Positions 1 through 6,188 of a stretch of DNA of 6,188 bases are shown piece after piece (positions within the stretch are counted from its first letter, which is position 1; every line of letters starts with the position of its first letter). The position numbers were made by a program, and so were the translations under genes. The notes under the pieces are model-generated. The model made no database searches. It worked only from the letters and a program-made list of their open reading frames with translations, and had not been told where the DNA came from. This stretch comes from CAYMEV01 sp964431655 [NCBI: uncultured bacterium] (lineage in GTDB: Bacteria; CAYMEV01), in NCBI GenBank assembly GCA_964431655.1, contig CAYSKJ010000115.1, positions 4,510 to 10,697 on the forward strand, given 5' to 3'.

Positions 1-378
1 CCCGGGATTGACATCCTGGCCCATTCTAACCAGCATCTTATTCTGGGAGGCCATTACCTCATCAAGGTTCCTTTCAAGGAAGATAATATTATAGTTGTTT
101 TCATCGGGCAGGTATTTTAAGAGATAGGAGATTATTTTTACTACCTGTCCTCTTTTTTCTTTAAGCCAGGATTTATCGGCCTCCTTGTCCAGGTCCTTTA
201 CCTTTTCGAGTTCATAGTACCCTTTGGGGTTATCGCTGTCCGCTGTCCTGATCCCGTCGGTAGCAATGGGAATACCCCCCGCATTGAGCATATTCATCAT
301 CATGGAGGTGCCCGACCTGGGCAGTCCTGATACAATTATTACCGGTTCCTTTCTGCTAAACCATCTGAAAAGAAACAC
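1..378 (-). CDS. P-loop sulfotransferase family protein, 3' end outside the window
   Basis: The first 126 codons of a gene that continues past the left edge. The product looks like a PAPS-dependent sulfotransferase. Residues 13-17 form a hydrophobic beta strand (VIIVS), followed by the 5'-phosphosulfate loop GLPRSGTSMM (18-27). A second conserved block, ERNLDEVMASQ (102-112), places Arg103 and Ser111 eight residues apart, as in the 3'-phosphate-binding motif of sulfotransferases. The segment DNPKGYYELEKVKDL (49-63) is typical of a bacterial subgroup of this family, from memory. I chose the GTG at 378 because an AGGGGGTG ribosome-binding site lies six bases upstream; the in-frame GTG at 387 would lie inside that site, and an in-frame TAA closes the frame just before it. 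There is no signal peptide, so it is probably cytoplasmic. The acceptor cannot be told. It follows phoU on the same strand but has its own promoter, so a role in phosphate metabolism is not implied. Confidence 0.8.
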   Translation of the reverse strand, partial: MFLFRWFSRKEPVIIVSGLPRSGTSMMMNMLNAGGIPIATDGIRTADSDNPKGYYELEKVKDLDKEADKSWLKEKRGQVVKIISYLLKYLPDENNYNIIFLERNLDEVMASQNKMLVRMGQDVNPG

Positions 379-384
379 TGTAAA

Positions 385-392
385 CACCCCCT
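385..392 (-). promoter_or_regulatory. Ribosome-binding site that decides the sulfotransferase start
   Basis: The minus strand reads AGGGGGTG here, close to the AGGAGGTG ideal. It lies six bases before the GTG at 376-378. It contains the alternative in-frame GTG (385-387), which therefore has no properly spaced site of its own. This supports the shorter reading frame. Confidence 0.6.
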
Positions 393-409
393 GGTTTTAA
401 TCAGCCACC

Positions 410-437
410 ATTATGCCAATATAGGAGCCCGTGTCAA
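410..437 (-). promoter_or_regulatory. Sigma-70-type promoter for the sulfotransferase gene
   Basis: On the minus strand a perfect -35 hexamer TTGACA (432-437) is followed after 16 bases by CATAAT (410-415), five of six matches to the -10 consensus. Transcription would begin near position 402, giving a leader of roughly 25 bases that carries the ribosome-binding site. The element occupies almost the whole gap after phoU. I see no hairpin terminator in this gap, so read-through from the pst operon is also possible. Confidence 0.55.
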
Positions 438-443
438 AATAAA

Positions 444-1103
444 TCATGACAATTCCTGCTTATGATGCTTAATCACCTTTCCTTTGACAATATATATGAC
501 ATCCTCACATATATTTGTTGACAGGTCGGAAATCCTTTCAAAATTCCTGGCAATATTCATAAGCTGGAGAGCTCTGTCGATGCTTGAAGGCGATGAAATC
601 ATGTAGGTTGTAAGTTCTCTGAAAACCTGGTCCCTGAGTGCATCGACCGTATCGTCACGCTTAAATACCGAACCGGCAAGGTCTGCATCCATATTTATAT
701 AGGAGGTTATGCTGTCAAACAGGATTTTCACGGTCTCCTCCCCCATCCTGGGAATATCAATCAGGGGCTTGAGCGCAGGCCTGTCTATTATAAACAGACC
801 GCTTTCCGCTATGTTTACGGCATGGTCTGCCATCCTCTCCAGGTCATTATTGATTTTCAGTATCATTATTATCTTCCTTAAATCCTTGGCAAGGGGCTGA
901 AACTGGGCAATCGTGGAGATACAGAGCTCCTCCAGATCCAGCTCCATGCTGTTTGCCTGGGTTTCATCGCTGTTAATTACCTCTTCAAGCTCCTCCCTGT
1001 TCCTTATCAGCAGACCGTTAATGCTCTTTTCAATCATTTTCTGAACAAAAGTAGCGTATTTTGTTATCTTTTCATCCAGTAAGGCAAGTTTTGCAGTCAA
1101 CAT
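444..1103 (-). CDS. phoU: PhoU, phosphate signalling protein
   Basis: A 219-residue all-helical protein of normal PhoU length, built from two similar three-helix halves. Each half carries the family's metal-binding signature: DLERMADHAVNIAE (87-100) and NFERISDLSTNICE (187-200). The E-xxx-D pairs are Glu89/Asp93 and Glu189/Asp193, exactly 100 residues apart. In the second copy the usual His after the Asp is Leu194. PhoU is cytoplasmic, associates with the Pst transporter and the PhoR-type kinase, and represses the phosphate-starvation response when phosphate is plentiful. The start has a textbook AAGGAGG site (1111-1117) seven bases upstream, and only 14 bases separate it from the pstB stop, so it is the last gene of the pst operon. 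The C-terminus is a short basic tail containing HHK. Confidence 0.96.
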   Translation of the reverse strand: MLTAKLALLDEKITKYATFVQKMIEKSINGLLIRNREELEEVINSDETQANSMELDLEELCISTIAQFQPLAKDLRKIIMILKINNDLERMADHAVNIAESGLFIIDRPALKPLIDIPRMGEETVKILFDSITSYINMDADLAGSVFKRDDTVDALRDQVFRELTTYMISSPSSIDRALQLMNIARNFERISDLSTNICEDVIYIVKGKVIKHHKQELS

Positions 1104-1117
1104 TTATTAACCTCCTT

Positions 1118-1876
1118 TTAACCGAATTTTCCGGTCAGGTATTCTTCTGTCCTTTTATCCTCAGGAACTGTGAACAGCCTTTCTGTCTGACCGTATTCCA
1201 CCAGGTCCCCCAGGTATAGAAAGACTGTGTAGTCTGAAACCCTGGATGCCTGGGCAATATTATGGGTAACAAGCATTATGGTTACATATTGTTTAAGTTC
1301 CACAATGAGTTCTTCTATCCGTGAAGTAGCTTTCGGATCCAGGGCTGAAGTAGGTTCATCCAGCAGAAGTATCTCCGGCTTCATGGCAAGAGCCCTGGCG
1401 ATGCACAGTCTCTGCTGCTGGCCCCCTGAAAGAAAGGTGCCTTTCCTGAGCAGGCTGTCCTTTACCTCATTCCACAGGGCCGCCTTTTTCAAAGAATCCT
1501 CAACTATCATGTCCCTATCGCTTTTTTTCAGCCTTATACCGTTGAGCCTGTAGCCTGCCATCACATTGTCGTATATGGTCATGGTAGGAAAGGGATTGGG
1601 CTTTTGAAAAACCATTCCAATTTTCCTCCTGACGATTATGGGATTCATCTGGTTCAGGTCACTGTCATACAAGTATATGTGGCCGGTTGTCCTTACATTG
1701 CCGTTTATTTCATGCATCCTGTTGATACAGCGCAGAAGGGTTGTCTTGCCGCATCCGCTGGGGCCCATTATGGCTGTTACCATCCTGCTCTCTATTGAAA
1801 GGCTTATATTGTTCAGAGCCTTATTATCTCCGTAATATACGCTTAAATCTTTTATGTTCAGTACTGTACTTTCCAT
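1118..1876 (-). CDS. pstB: PstB, phosphate ABC transporter ATPase
   Basis: The ATP-hydrolysing subunit of the high-affinity phosphate importer, working as a dimer on the cytoplasmic face of PstC-PstA. At 252 residues it has the family's normal length, with every motif intact: Walker [10 protein letters not shown] (38-46), Q-loop Gln91 in the PstB-typical FQKPNPFP (90-97), signature LSGGQQQR (149-156), Walker B ILLLDEP (169-175), D-loop SALD (177-180) and switch His205. The FQKPNPFP stretch separates PstB from other ABC ATPases. The ATG lies inside pstA: the two frames overlap by 19 bases, and a GGGAG site sits upstream within pstA. No other Met or Val start before the Walker A strand fits the family. 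The overlap suggests translational coupling, which would help keep PstA and PstB in balance. Confidence 0.97.
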   Translation of the reverse strand: MESTVLNIKDLSVYYGDNKALNNISLSIESRMVTAIMGPSGCGKTTLLRCINRMHEINGNVRTTGHIYLYDSDLNQMNPIIVRRKIGMVFQKPNPFPTMTIYDNVMAGYRLNGIRLKKSDRDMIVEDSLKKAALWNEVKDSLLRKGTFLSGGQQQRLCIARALAMKPEILLLDEPTSALDPKATSRIEELIVELKQYVTIMLVTHNIAQASRVSDYTVFLYLGDLVEYGQTERLFTVPEDKRTEEYLTGKFG

Positions 1877-2706
1877 TTTTTCGCTCCCAGTTTAGAAAAT
1901 ATATTCAATAAAAGAACTATCACTATCAGCACAAAGGATGCCCCCCAGGCCATTTTGTGCCACTCGGGGAAAGGGCTCATAGCATATTGATATATCTCCA
2001 GGGGAAGACAGCTTATCGGCCTGGTTATATCAAGGCTCCAGAATGGGTTTCCGAAGGCTGTGAAGAGAAGAGGCGCGGTCTCGCCGCTGATTCTGGCAAT
2101 GCTCAGAAGAACGCCTGTCAGAATACCGCTGAAACCTGTAGGAAGAATTACCTTTATAATGGTCCTGTAATAGGGGACCCCCAGGGCCATGGATGCTTCT
2201 TTCAGGCTGTAAGGAAGGAGGTTTAATGTTTCTTCCGTGGAGCGTACAATTACAGGCAGCATCATGACAGCAAGGGCAATAGCCCCGGACACTGCTGAAA
2301 AACCGCCCAGGGGGACAACGACCCACAGGTATACAAATATCCCTATGACTATGGAAGGGACTCCCTGGAGTATCTCTGCGAACATCCTTACATAAGAGGC
2401 TGTCCGGCTCTTTTTATTTTCTGAAAGATAGATGCCGGCAGTTACACCTACAGGTATGGAAATAACCGATGCAAGCACTATCAGCAGGAGAGTTCCGGCT
2501 ATGGCATTTGCCAGCCCGCCCCCTTCTTCCCCCACCGGTTTGGGCAGATTAAGCAGGAAATCCAGGCTTATGCTGGAAAGCCCGTTCTTTACCAGGTAAT
2601 AAAAGATTAAAAAAAGTGGAGCGGCGCATAATAAACTGAAAAAAACAATAAAAAGAAAAAACATCCTGTCTTTGATAATCCGGAATCTGATACCTTTGTC
2701 TTCCAT
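1858..2706 (-). CDS. pstA: PstA, phosphate ABC transporter permease
   Basis: One of the two inner-membrane channel subunits of the phosphate importer, 282 residues. About six hydrophobic spans are visible, near residues 16-39, 66-94, 110-131, 138-154, 192-218 and 252-271. The cytoplasmic EAA loop that docks on PstB is seen as [20 protein letters not shown] (170-189), with Glu170, Ala171 and Gly176. The stretch [17 protein letters not shown] (204-220) is characteristic of PstA; it contains Arg205 and Glu209, in the region where charged residues are needed for transport in the family. It begins only five bases after the pstC stop. Its ribosome-binding site is weak (an AGGG about ten bases upstream, inside the end of pstC), so it probably depends on ribosomes finishing pstC. 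Its last 19 bases are shared with pstB. Confidence 0.96.
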   Translation of the reverse strand: MEDKGIRFRIIKDRMFFLFIVFFSLLCAAPLFLIFYYLVKNGLSSISLDFLLNLPKPVGEEGGGLANAIAGTLLLIVLASVISIPVGVTAGIYLSENKKSRTASYVRMFAEILQGVPSIVIGIFVYLWVVVPLGGFSAVSGAIALAVMMLPVIVRSTEETLNLLPYSLKEASMALGVPYYRTIIKVILPTGFSGILTGVLLSIARISGETAPLLFTAFGNPFWSLDITRPISCLPLEIYQYAMSPFPEWHKMAWGASFVLIVIVLLLNIFSKLGAKKWKVQY

Positions 2707-2711
2707 CTTTT

Positions 2712-3584
2712 TTACCCTATATCCCTCTTCATCTTTTTTATTATTTTCTTGCCTGCAAAACTTATTAATGCAGTGACAACAAAGAGAACCAGTCCTATCT
2801 GTATAAGGGTAGAGTGGTAGAGATTGGTTGATGCCTCGGCAAATTCATTGGCTATTATGCTTGCCATGGTATTTGCAGGGTCAAAGAGGCTTTTCGGTAT
2901 GGAGTTCCTGTTACCGATAACCATGGTGACGGCCATGGTCTCACCCAAAGCTCTTCCCAGGGACAGGAGTATGCCTGCAAAGATTCCTGACTTTGCATAG
3001 GGCAGGCTGATCTTCCTTATAACCTCGTACCTGGTGGCCCCGAGGGAATAGGCTGCCTCTTTCAGATCAGCAGGCACCATGTTAATGACCTCCTTGGATA
3101 TGGAGGCAGAGTATGGTATTATCATTATAGACAGGATAATGGCTGATGTGAACATACCTACCCCATAGGGTATAATGCCAAGTTTCAGCTGAAACTGCTG
3201 TATAATGGGGACCAGGACAAAAAGCCCCCAGAACCCGTAGATAACAGAAGGTATGCCTGCAAGAAGCTCAATTATGGTCTTGAGTGCATTGCTGAAAAAT
3301 CCATTCTTATAGTATTCCCCGAGAAATATTGATATTGACAGGGAGAAGGGCAGAGAGATGAAAAGGGCGAGAAAGGATGTGACCAGTGTGCCTATAAGAA
3401 AGGGCAAAGCACCATATTCATCGGCCACAGGATCCCATATGCCGGTGTACAGAAAGGCCAGGCCGCTGTGCCGGATAGAAGGCAGAGATTTATAAAGCAG
3501 TGTAGCAAAAACCGCCATCAGTATGACAGTAATGATGAGTCCGGAGAATTTGAGCACAAGCCTGAAAATCTTCTCCCTTATCAT
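2712..3584 (-). CDS. pstC: PstC, phosphate ABC transporter permease
   Basis: The partner of PstA in the inner-membrane phosphate channel, 290 residues with a short basic N-terminus (MIREK) and about six membrane spans: roughly 14-31, 62-88, 104-128, 142-160, 199-223 and 258-277. The EAA loop is EAAYSLGATRYEVIRKISLP (176-195). The block GRALGETMAVT (210-220), with Arg211 and Glu215, is diagnostic of PstC over PstA, which has RISGETAP at the same place. The segment ELLAGIPSVIYGFWGL (106-121) is also typical of the family. A GGAGGG site lies seven bases before the ATG. The gene is separated from pstS by 69 bases, the longest gap within the pst-phoU part of the operon, and that gap is filled by a stem-loop. 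Confidence 0.96.
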   Translation of the reverse strand: MIREKIFRLVLKFSGLIITVILMAVFATLLYKSLPSIRHSGLAFLYTGIWDPVADEYGALPFLIGTLVTSFLALFISLPFSLSISIFLGEYYKNGFFSNALKTIIELLAGIPSVIYGFWGLFVLVPIIQQFQLKLGIIPYGVGMFTSAIILSIMIIPYSASISKEVINMVPADLKEAAYSLGATRYEVIRKISLPYAKSGIFAGILLSLGRALGETMAVTMVIGNRNSIPKSLFDPANTMASIIANEFAEASTNLYHSTLIQIGLVLFVVTALISFAGKKIIKKMKRDIG

Positions 3585-3608
3585 TCAATATCCCTCCGCT
3601 TTTATAAA

Positions 3609-3641
3609 CGCAGAGAAAGGGTATTGAACCCTCTCTCTGCG
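3609..3641 (-). terminator. Intercistronic stem-loop between pstS and pstC (partial terminator or mRNA-stabilising hairpin)
   Basis: In the minus-strand transcript a 14-base arm (3628-3641) pairs with 3609-3622 along its full length, with a single G-U wobble and a five-base loop UCAAU. It starts about a dozen bases after the pstS stop. The stem is followed by UUUAUAAAA, a poor U-tract, so full termination is unlikely. Hairpins in this position commonly reduce transcription past a binding-protein gene, or protect its message from 3' exonucleases, giving more PstS than PstC/A/B. The pairing is seen directly; the effect is inferred. Confidence 0.7.
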
Positions 3642-3653
3642 GATTTCGCTTTT

Positions 3654-4703
3654 TTACTTTAATAATGGCTCTGCGTCATAGGTTACCGATCCAAGCAGAG
3701 TCTTTGCCTTCTCCGCCGCTGCTGGCGCCAGCGGTGCATAATGCAGCGCCTCTGCATACTTCTGGCCGTCTTCCACTATCCACCATAAGAGCTTTAAGGT
3801 TTCCATGGCCTGCTTTTTTGTTCTTTTGCTGTAATTCTGCTCCTGGTACAGTATTATCCATGTAAAACCCGATATAGGATAACCCTCTTTTGCATCCGTA
3901 TCTGTAATGCTGACCCTTGTGTCGGCAGGAATTTCTATGTCAGCCGACAGCTTTACAGATTCTATGGAAGGCTCAATAAAATTGCCGGACTTATTCTTTA
4001 CAATACCAACAGGCATATTATTGCTCAGAGCATAAATGAACTCCACATATCCCAGGGAACCGGGTATCTGCCTGATGAGTCCTGCAACACCGGGGTTGCC
4101 TTTCCCTCCTATTCCCAGTGGCCATTTCAGGGATTTGCCGGCCCCGACCTTCTCTTTCCATTCAGCAGAAACCTTTGAAAGGTAATCGCTGAATATGGAA
4201 GTGGTTCCGCTTCCGTCAGACCTGTGAGCCACCACTATTTCCATATCCGGAAGGCTGATGGCAGTGTTAAGGGATTTTATCCTCTCATCATTCCACCGGG
4301 TTACTTTGCCGAGGTATATATCTGCTATGAGCCCGGGAGTAAACCTTAACACGGGATTTCCCGGAAGATTGTAGGTAATTACCACAGCGCCGAGACAGGT
4401 AGGTATATGCAGTATATTGGCTCCTGCCTCCTTTATGTCCTTATCGCTCATAAAGGCATCCGTCCCGCCGAAATCAACTGTTTTGTTAAGGACCTGCCTT
4501 ATGCCCCCGCCGGAGCCTATAGCCTGGTAATTTACCTTTATTTTGGTCTGATTGTAATACTCATCAAACATCTTGGAATACAGCGGATAGGGAAATGTAG
4601 CTCCTGCTCCGGTCAGTTCAGCCTGCTGGCCGTTGACTGCAGTAAAGCTTCCTGCCATTATCACCATAAAACCGAGTAATGCCAATATTTTTGTAATCTT
4701 CAT
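3654..4703 (-). CDS. pstS: PstS, periplasmic phosphate-binding protein
   Basis: The 349-residue substrate-binding protein that captures phosphate in the periplasm and hands it to PstC-PstA. It has a Sec signal peptide (basic MKITK, then a hydrophobic core to about residue 22) with probable cleavage after VNG (23-25) and no lipobox cysteine, so the mature protein should be soluble. The phosphate-binding residues of E. coli PstS are all present with a constant offset: TGAGATFP (31-38) with Thr36 and Phe37, Ser64 in GSGGGIRQ, Asp82 in GGTDAF, and HRSDGSGTT (160-168) with Arg161, Asp163, Ser165 and Thr167. Conservation of the Asp that favours phosphate over sulfate supports phosphate as the ligand. 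The AAGGAG site ends eight bases before the ATG, and 17 bases separate the gene from the porin gene upstream. Confidence 0.97.
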   Translation of the reverse strand: MKITKILALLGFMVIMAGSFTAVNGQQAELTGAGATFPYPLYSKMFDEYYNQTKIKVNYQAIGSGGGIRQVLNKTVDFGGTDAFMSDKDIKEAGANILHIPTCLGAVVITYNLPGNPVLRFTPGLIADIYLGKVTRWNDERIKSLNTAISLPDMEIVVAHRSDGSGTTSIFSDYLSKVSAEWKEKVGAGKSLKWPLGIGGKGNPGVAGLIRQIPGSLGYVEFIYALSNNMPVGIVKNKSGNFIEPSIESVKLSADIEIPADTRVSITDTDAKEGYPISGFTWIILYQEQNYSKRTKKQAMETLKLLWWIVEDGQKYAEALHYAPLAPAAAEKAKTLLGSVTYDAEPLLK

Positions 4704-4720
4704 TAAATTAACTCCTTTAA

Positions 4721-5719
4721 TTAAAATTTATAAGAGAAAGTCAGCCTTGCAATAAGGTCTGAGTCAGTATCAATTCCGTTTTCCTCATCATAGAAGGTAT
4801 ATTCAATGTTCGGAATGAACTGAATATTTTTATTTATTTTATAGGCGAGGCCTGCAATAATGAGGTTTGACGGATTCAGGCCGGACATGCGCAGATAGGA
4901 TATGCCGTTTCCCTTTGGATTTGGGTCCATAACTTTGTCATATCTGAGCAGAAGGTCCAGGTTTTCGGAAAGTGTAAAAACGCCAAAGGCAGAAAAAAGA
5001 CTGATATCTGTATCCGAATCATCTTTTTCTGCATCCTTTCTTACGTACATTGTACCCAGTCTTCCCCACTTCTGCCGGTAGGCAAGAAATAGAGACACAA
5101 CTGATTCCTTTTCCCCTTCATCTTTGCTGGTATGGTTAAAATAACCCTCTGCATACAGGCCCGTTTTCTGGCCGTAGGACAAAAGGGCATGAATGGATTT
5201 TCCCTTATTTATCTCATTCTTATTGCTTTCACCATTGCCGTAGATTGCCCTAAAGCCGAAACCTCCTGAACTGTAGCCGTAGGATATGCCTATGTCCCTT
5301 GAACTCATGAACTTCTGAAGATCTGCCGGGGATTTCTCAACATTCCGGTATCCCCAGTAGTCCTCATAGGCTGAAAAGGCAGGATTGCCTACTATGCCAA
5401 GGCTGAAAGAACTGCTGTTCCTGCTGTAGGTCAGGGCTGCATCCTTTACATAGGGTTTTAAGGTATCATTTGACTCAAAATCCCCGGGATGGTTCATTTC
5501 AAACCTCAGGACCGTTGACCATTCATCATTGATTTTGTAACGGTAACGAAGGTATATCCTCCTTATTACAAAACCGTGCTGGCCCTCAATATCCTCGATA
5601 TGATGGCTGTTCAGATAATAGTAGTCTCCGAAAACTATGCCGTCAATACTCCCCTGAGCCCTGCTGATGAAAGAAAAACAAACTGCAATTACCAGAAATG
5701 CTAATAATGTCTTTTTCAT
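4721..5719 (-). CDS. Outer-membrane beta-barrel porin-like protein, first gene of the pst operon
   Basis: A 332-residue protein with a signal peptide (MKK, hydrophobic core 5-18, probable cleavage after SRA at 19-21). The rest alternates polar and hydrophobic residues, as in short beta strands rich in Tyr, Phe and Gly. It ends LTFSYKF: the terminal Phe, with hydrophobic residues at every second position before it, is the usual recognition signal of the outer-membrane assembly machine. The segment GFVIRRIYLRYRYKINDEWS (49-68) resembles the first strands of porins of the phosphate-selective OprO/OprP type, but the protein is shorter than those and I cannot assign it firmly. Position 17 bases ahead of pstS suggests it carries phosphate across the outer membrane. 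The basic run Arg53, Arg54, Arg58, Arg60, Lys62 would suit anions, though this is inference. An AGGAG site precedes the ATG by seven bases. Confidence 0.75.
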   Translation of the reverse strand: MKKTLLAFLVIAVCFSFISRAQGSIDGIVFGDYYYLNSHHIEDIEGQHGFVIRRIYLRYRYKINDEWSTVLRFEMNHPGDFESNDTLKPYVKDAALTYSRNSSSFSLGIVGNPAFSAYEDYWGYRNVEKSPADLQKFMSSRDIGISYGYSSGGFGFRAIYGNGESNKNEINKGKSIHALLSYGQKTGLYAEGYFNHTSKDEGEKESVVSLFLAYRQKWGRLGTMYVRKDAEKDDSDTDISLFSAFGVFTLSENLDLLLRYDKVMDPNPKGNGISYLRMSGLNPSNLIIAGLAYKINKNIQFIPNIEYTFYDEENGIDTDSDLIARLTFSYKF

Positions 5720-5763
5720 TTTCCACTCCTTTTTTTGTTTTTTTCTTACTATTAGCAGTGGAT

Positions 5764-5802
5764 TTTTAAGGAGTAATAATTTTAGTATTAATTTTATGTT
5801 AA
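5764..5802 (-). promoter_or_regulatory. Candidate Pho box: four TTAACA-like hexamers ahead of the porin-pst operon
   Basis: The minus strand carries TTAACA (5797-5802), TTAATA (5786-5791), TTATTA (5774-5779) and TTAAAA (5764-5769), starting 11, 12 and 10 bases apart. Roughly one-turn spacing of TT(A/T/C)ACA hexamers is how PhoP/PhoB-type regulators bind. The first hexamer overlaps the last codons and stop of the kinase gene. A weak -10 candidate GCTAAT (5751-5756) follows after seven bases, a plausible activator-dependent layout without a good -35. The region is AT-rich, so chance similarity is a real possibility. Confidence 0.35.
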
Positions 5803-6188
5803 TTCTTTTCCCCCGCAGGGAAGCATAATATTAAAGACAGTGCCTTTTTCGGGCTGACTCTCTGTATCAATGGTCCCCCCGTGAAGATTTATTATCTGTT
5901 TTACTATGGAGAGTCCCAGCCCTGAACCGCCCATTTTCCTGGAACGGCTTTTATCTGCTACAAAAAACGGGTCAAATATCCTGTGGATATCTTCTTTTGA
6001 GATTCCAATACCGGTGTCACAAATCCTTATAAAAAGCCTCTTTTCCCGACAGGGCTCCAGGGTAATCCTGATGCTTCCCGAAGCTGTAAACTTTACTGCA
6101 TTGTCTATAAGGTTTATGAGCATCTGTTCCAGCTTTATCCTGTCCCCCCGGACAGTTAACAACCCGGAGGGTTTATCAATATGCAGGC
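5794..6188 (-). CDS. Sensor histidine kinase, C-terminal ATPase domain (PhoR-like), 5' end outside the window
   Basis: The last 130 codons of a gene whose frame is open to the right edge; the first complete codon is at 6184-6186. The fragment is a HATPase_c domain with all ATP-binding boxes: N box NLIDNAVKFT (25-34 of the fragment), G1 box DTGIGIS (57-63), F box IFDPFF (70-75) and G2 box GGSGLGLSIVKQ (86-97), followed by NLHGG and the usual final strand FNIMLP. The sensor, membrane and phospho-acceptor His parts lie outside the window. A TTG at 6160-6162 is in frame but is not a real start, since the preceding codons (LHIDKPSG) continue the domain naturally. Its place directly before the porin-pst operon suggests a phosphate-sensing PhoR, with a PhoB/PhoP regulator probably further upstream. 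PhoR identity rests on context only, so I give no symbol. Confidence 0.9.
   Translation of the reverse strand, partial: LHIDKPSGLLTVRGDRIKLEQMLINLIDNAVKFTASGSIRITLEPCREKRLFIRICDTGIGISKEDIHRIFDPFFVADKSRSRKMGGSGLGLSIVKQIINLHGGTIDTESQPEKGTVFNIMLPCGGKELT

Noticed and set aside
385-387. Upstream GTG as the sulfotransferase start
   Set aside because: It lies inside the AGGGGGTG sequence that serves the GTG at 376-378 and has no separate, well-spaced ribosome-binding site.
379-443. Terminator after phoU
   Set aside because: I looked for a GC-rich stem followed by a U-run on the minus strand and found none; the gap is accounted for by the promoter and leader of the next gene.
709-900. Open frame on the plus strand inside phoU
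   Set aside because: It lies opposite a convincing phoU gene, has no family resemblance, and mirrors the helix-rich coding strand. The same holds for the plus-strand frames opposite pstB, pstA, pstC and pstS.
2030-2326. Minus-strand open frame of 98 codons within pstA in another frame
   Set aside because: Low-complexity, Arg- and Pro-rich translation with no recognisable motif; pstA in the main frame explains the region fully.
5720-5763. Rho-independent terminator for the kinase gene
   Set aside because: The A-rich run is on the transcribed strand, so the RNA carries A's rather than U's, and no stable stem precedes it.
5794-6162. A complete 122-residue ATPase-only protein starting at the TTG at 6160-6162
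   Set aside because: The frame continues upstream to the window edge with codons that fit the histidine kinase domain, and no ribosome-binding site precedes the TTG. It is a truncated kinase, not a small stand-alone protein.

Overview
The window is a compact, entirely minus-strand phosphate-acquisition locus from a Gram-negative bacterium. Read in the direction of transcription (right to left) it holds: the C-terminal ATPase domain of a sensor histidine kinase (probably PhoR-like, 5' end beyond the right edge); a 74-bp gap; an outer-membrane porin-like protein; pstS, pstC, pstA, pstB and phoU, tightly packed; and, after a 65-bp gap with its own good promoter, the 5' part of a P-loop sulfotransferase gene that runs off the left edge. 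No stretch over 300 bases lacks a gene, and no RNA genes, insertion sequences, CRISPR arrays or integrase-type elements are visible.

The organism is diderm: the porin has a signal peptide, alternating beta-strand sequence and a C-terminal phenylalanine. GC looks moderate by eye. Codon choice favours AGG for Arg, and ATA is common for Ile. Shine-Dalgarno (SD) sequences are strong (AAGGAGG-like) ahead of most genes. This is not gammaproteobacterial in character and would fit an uncultured lineage such as Aminicenantes or a neighbour, but the assignment is a guess.

The genes form a coherent circuit. The kinase would sense phosphate limitation through the Pst complex and PhoU. Its partner regulator would act on the gap in front of the porin, where four TTAACA-like hexamers repeat at 10-12 bp intervals. 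The porin would admit phosphate across the outer membrane. PstS binds it in the periplasm, PstC and PstA form the channel, PstB drives it with ATP, and PhoU relays transport state to the kinase. A near-perfect 14-bp stem-loop between pstS and pstC probably lets the binding protein be made in excess of the membrane components.

The pst-phoU part is conventional. The points worth a second look are the tandem Pho-box-like repeats, the pstS/pstC stem-loop with a possible competing fold over the pstC ribosome-binding site, the porin as first gene of the operon, and the adjoining sulfotransferase with a near-consensus promoter. I saw no evidence of a wholly new system.
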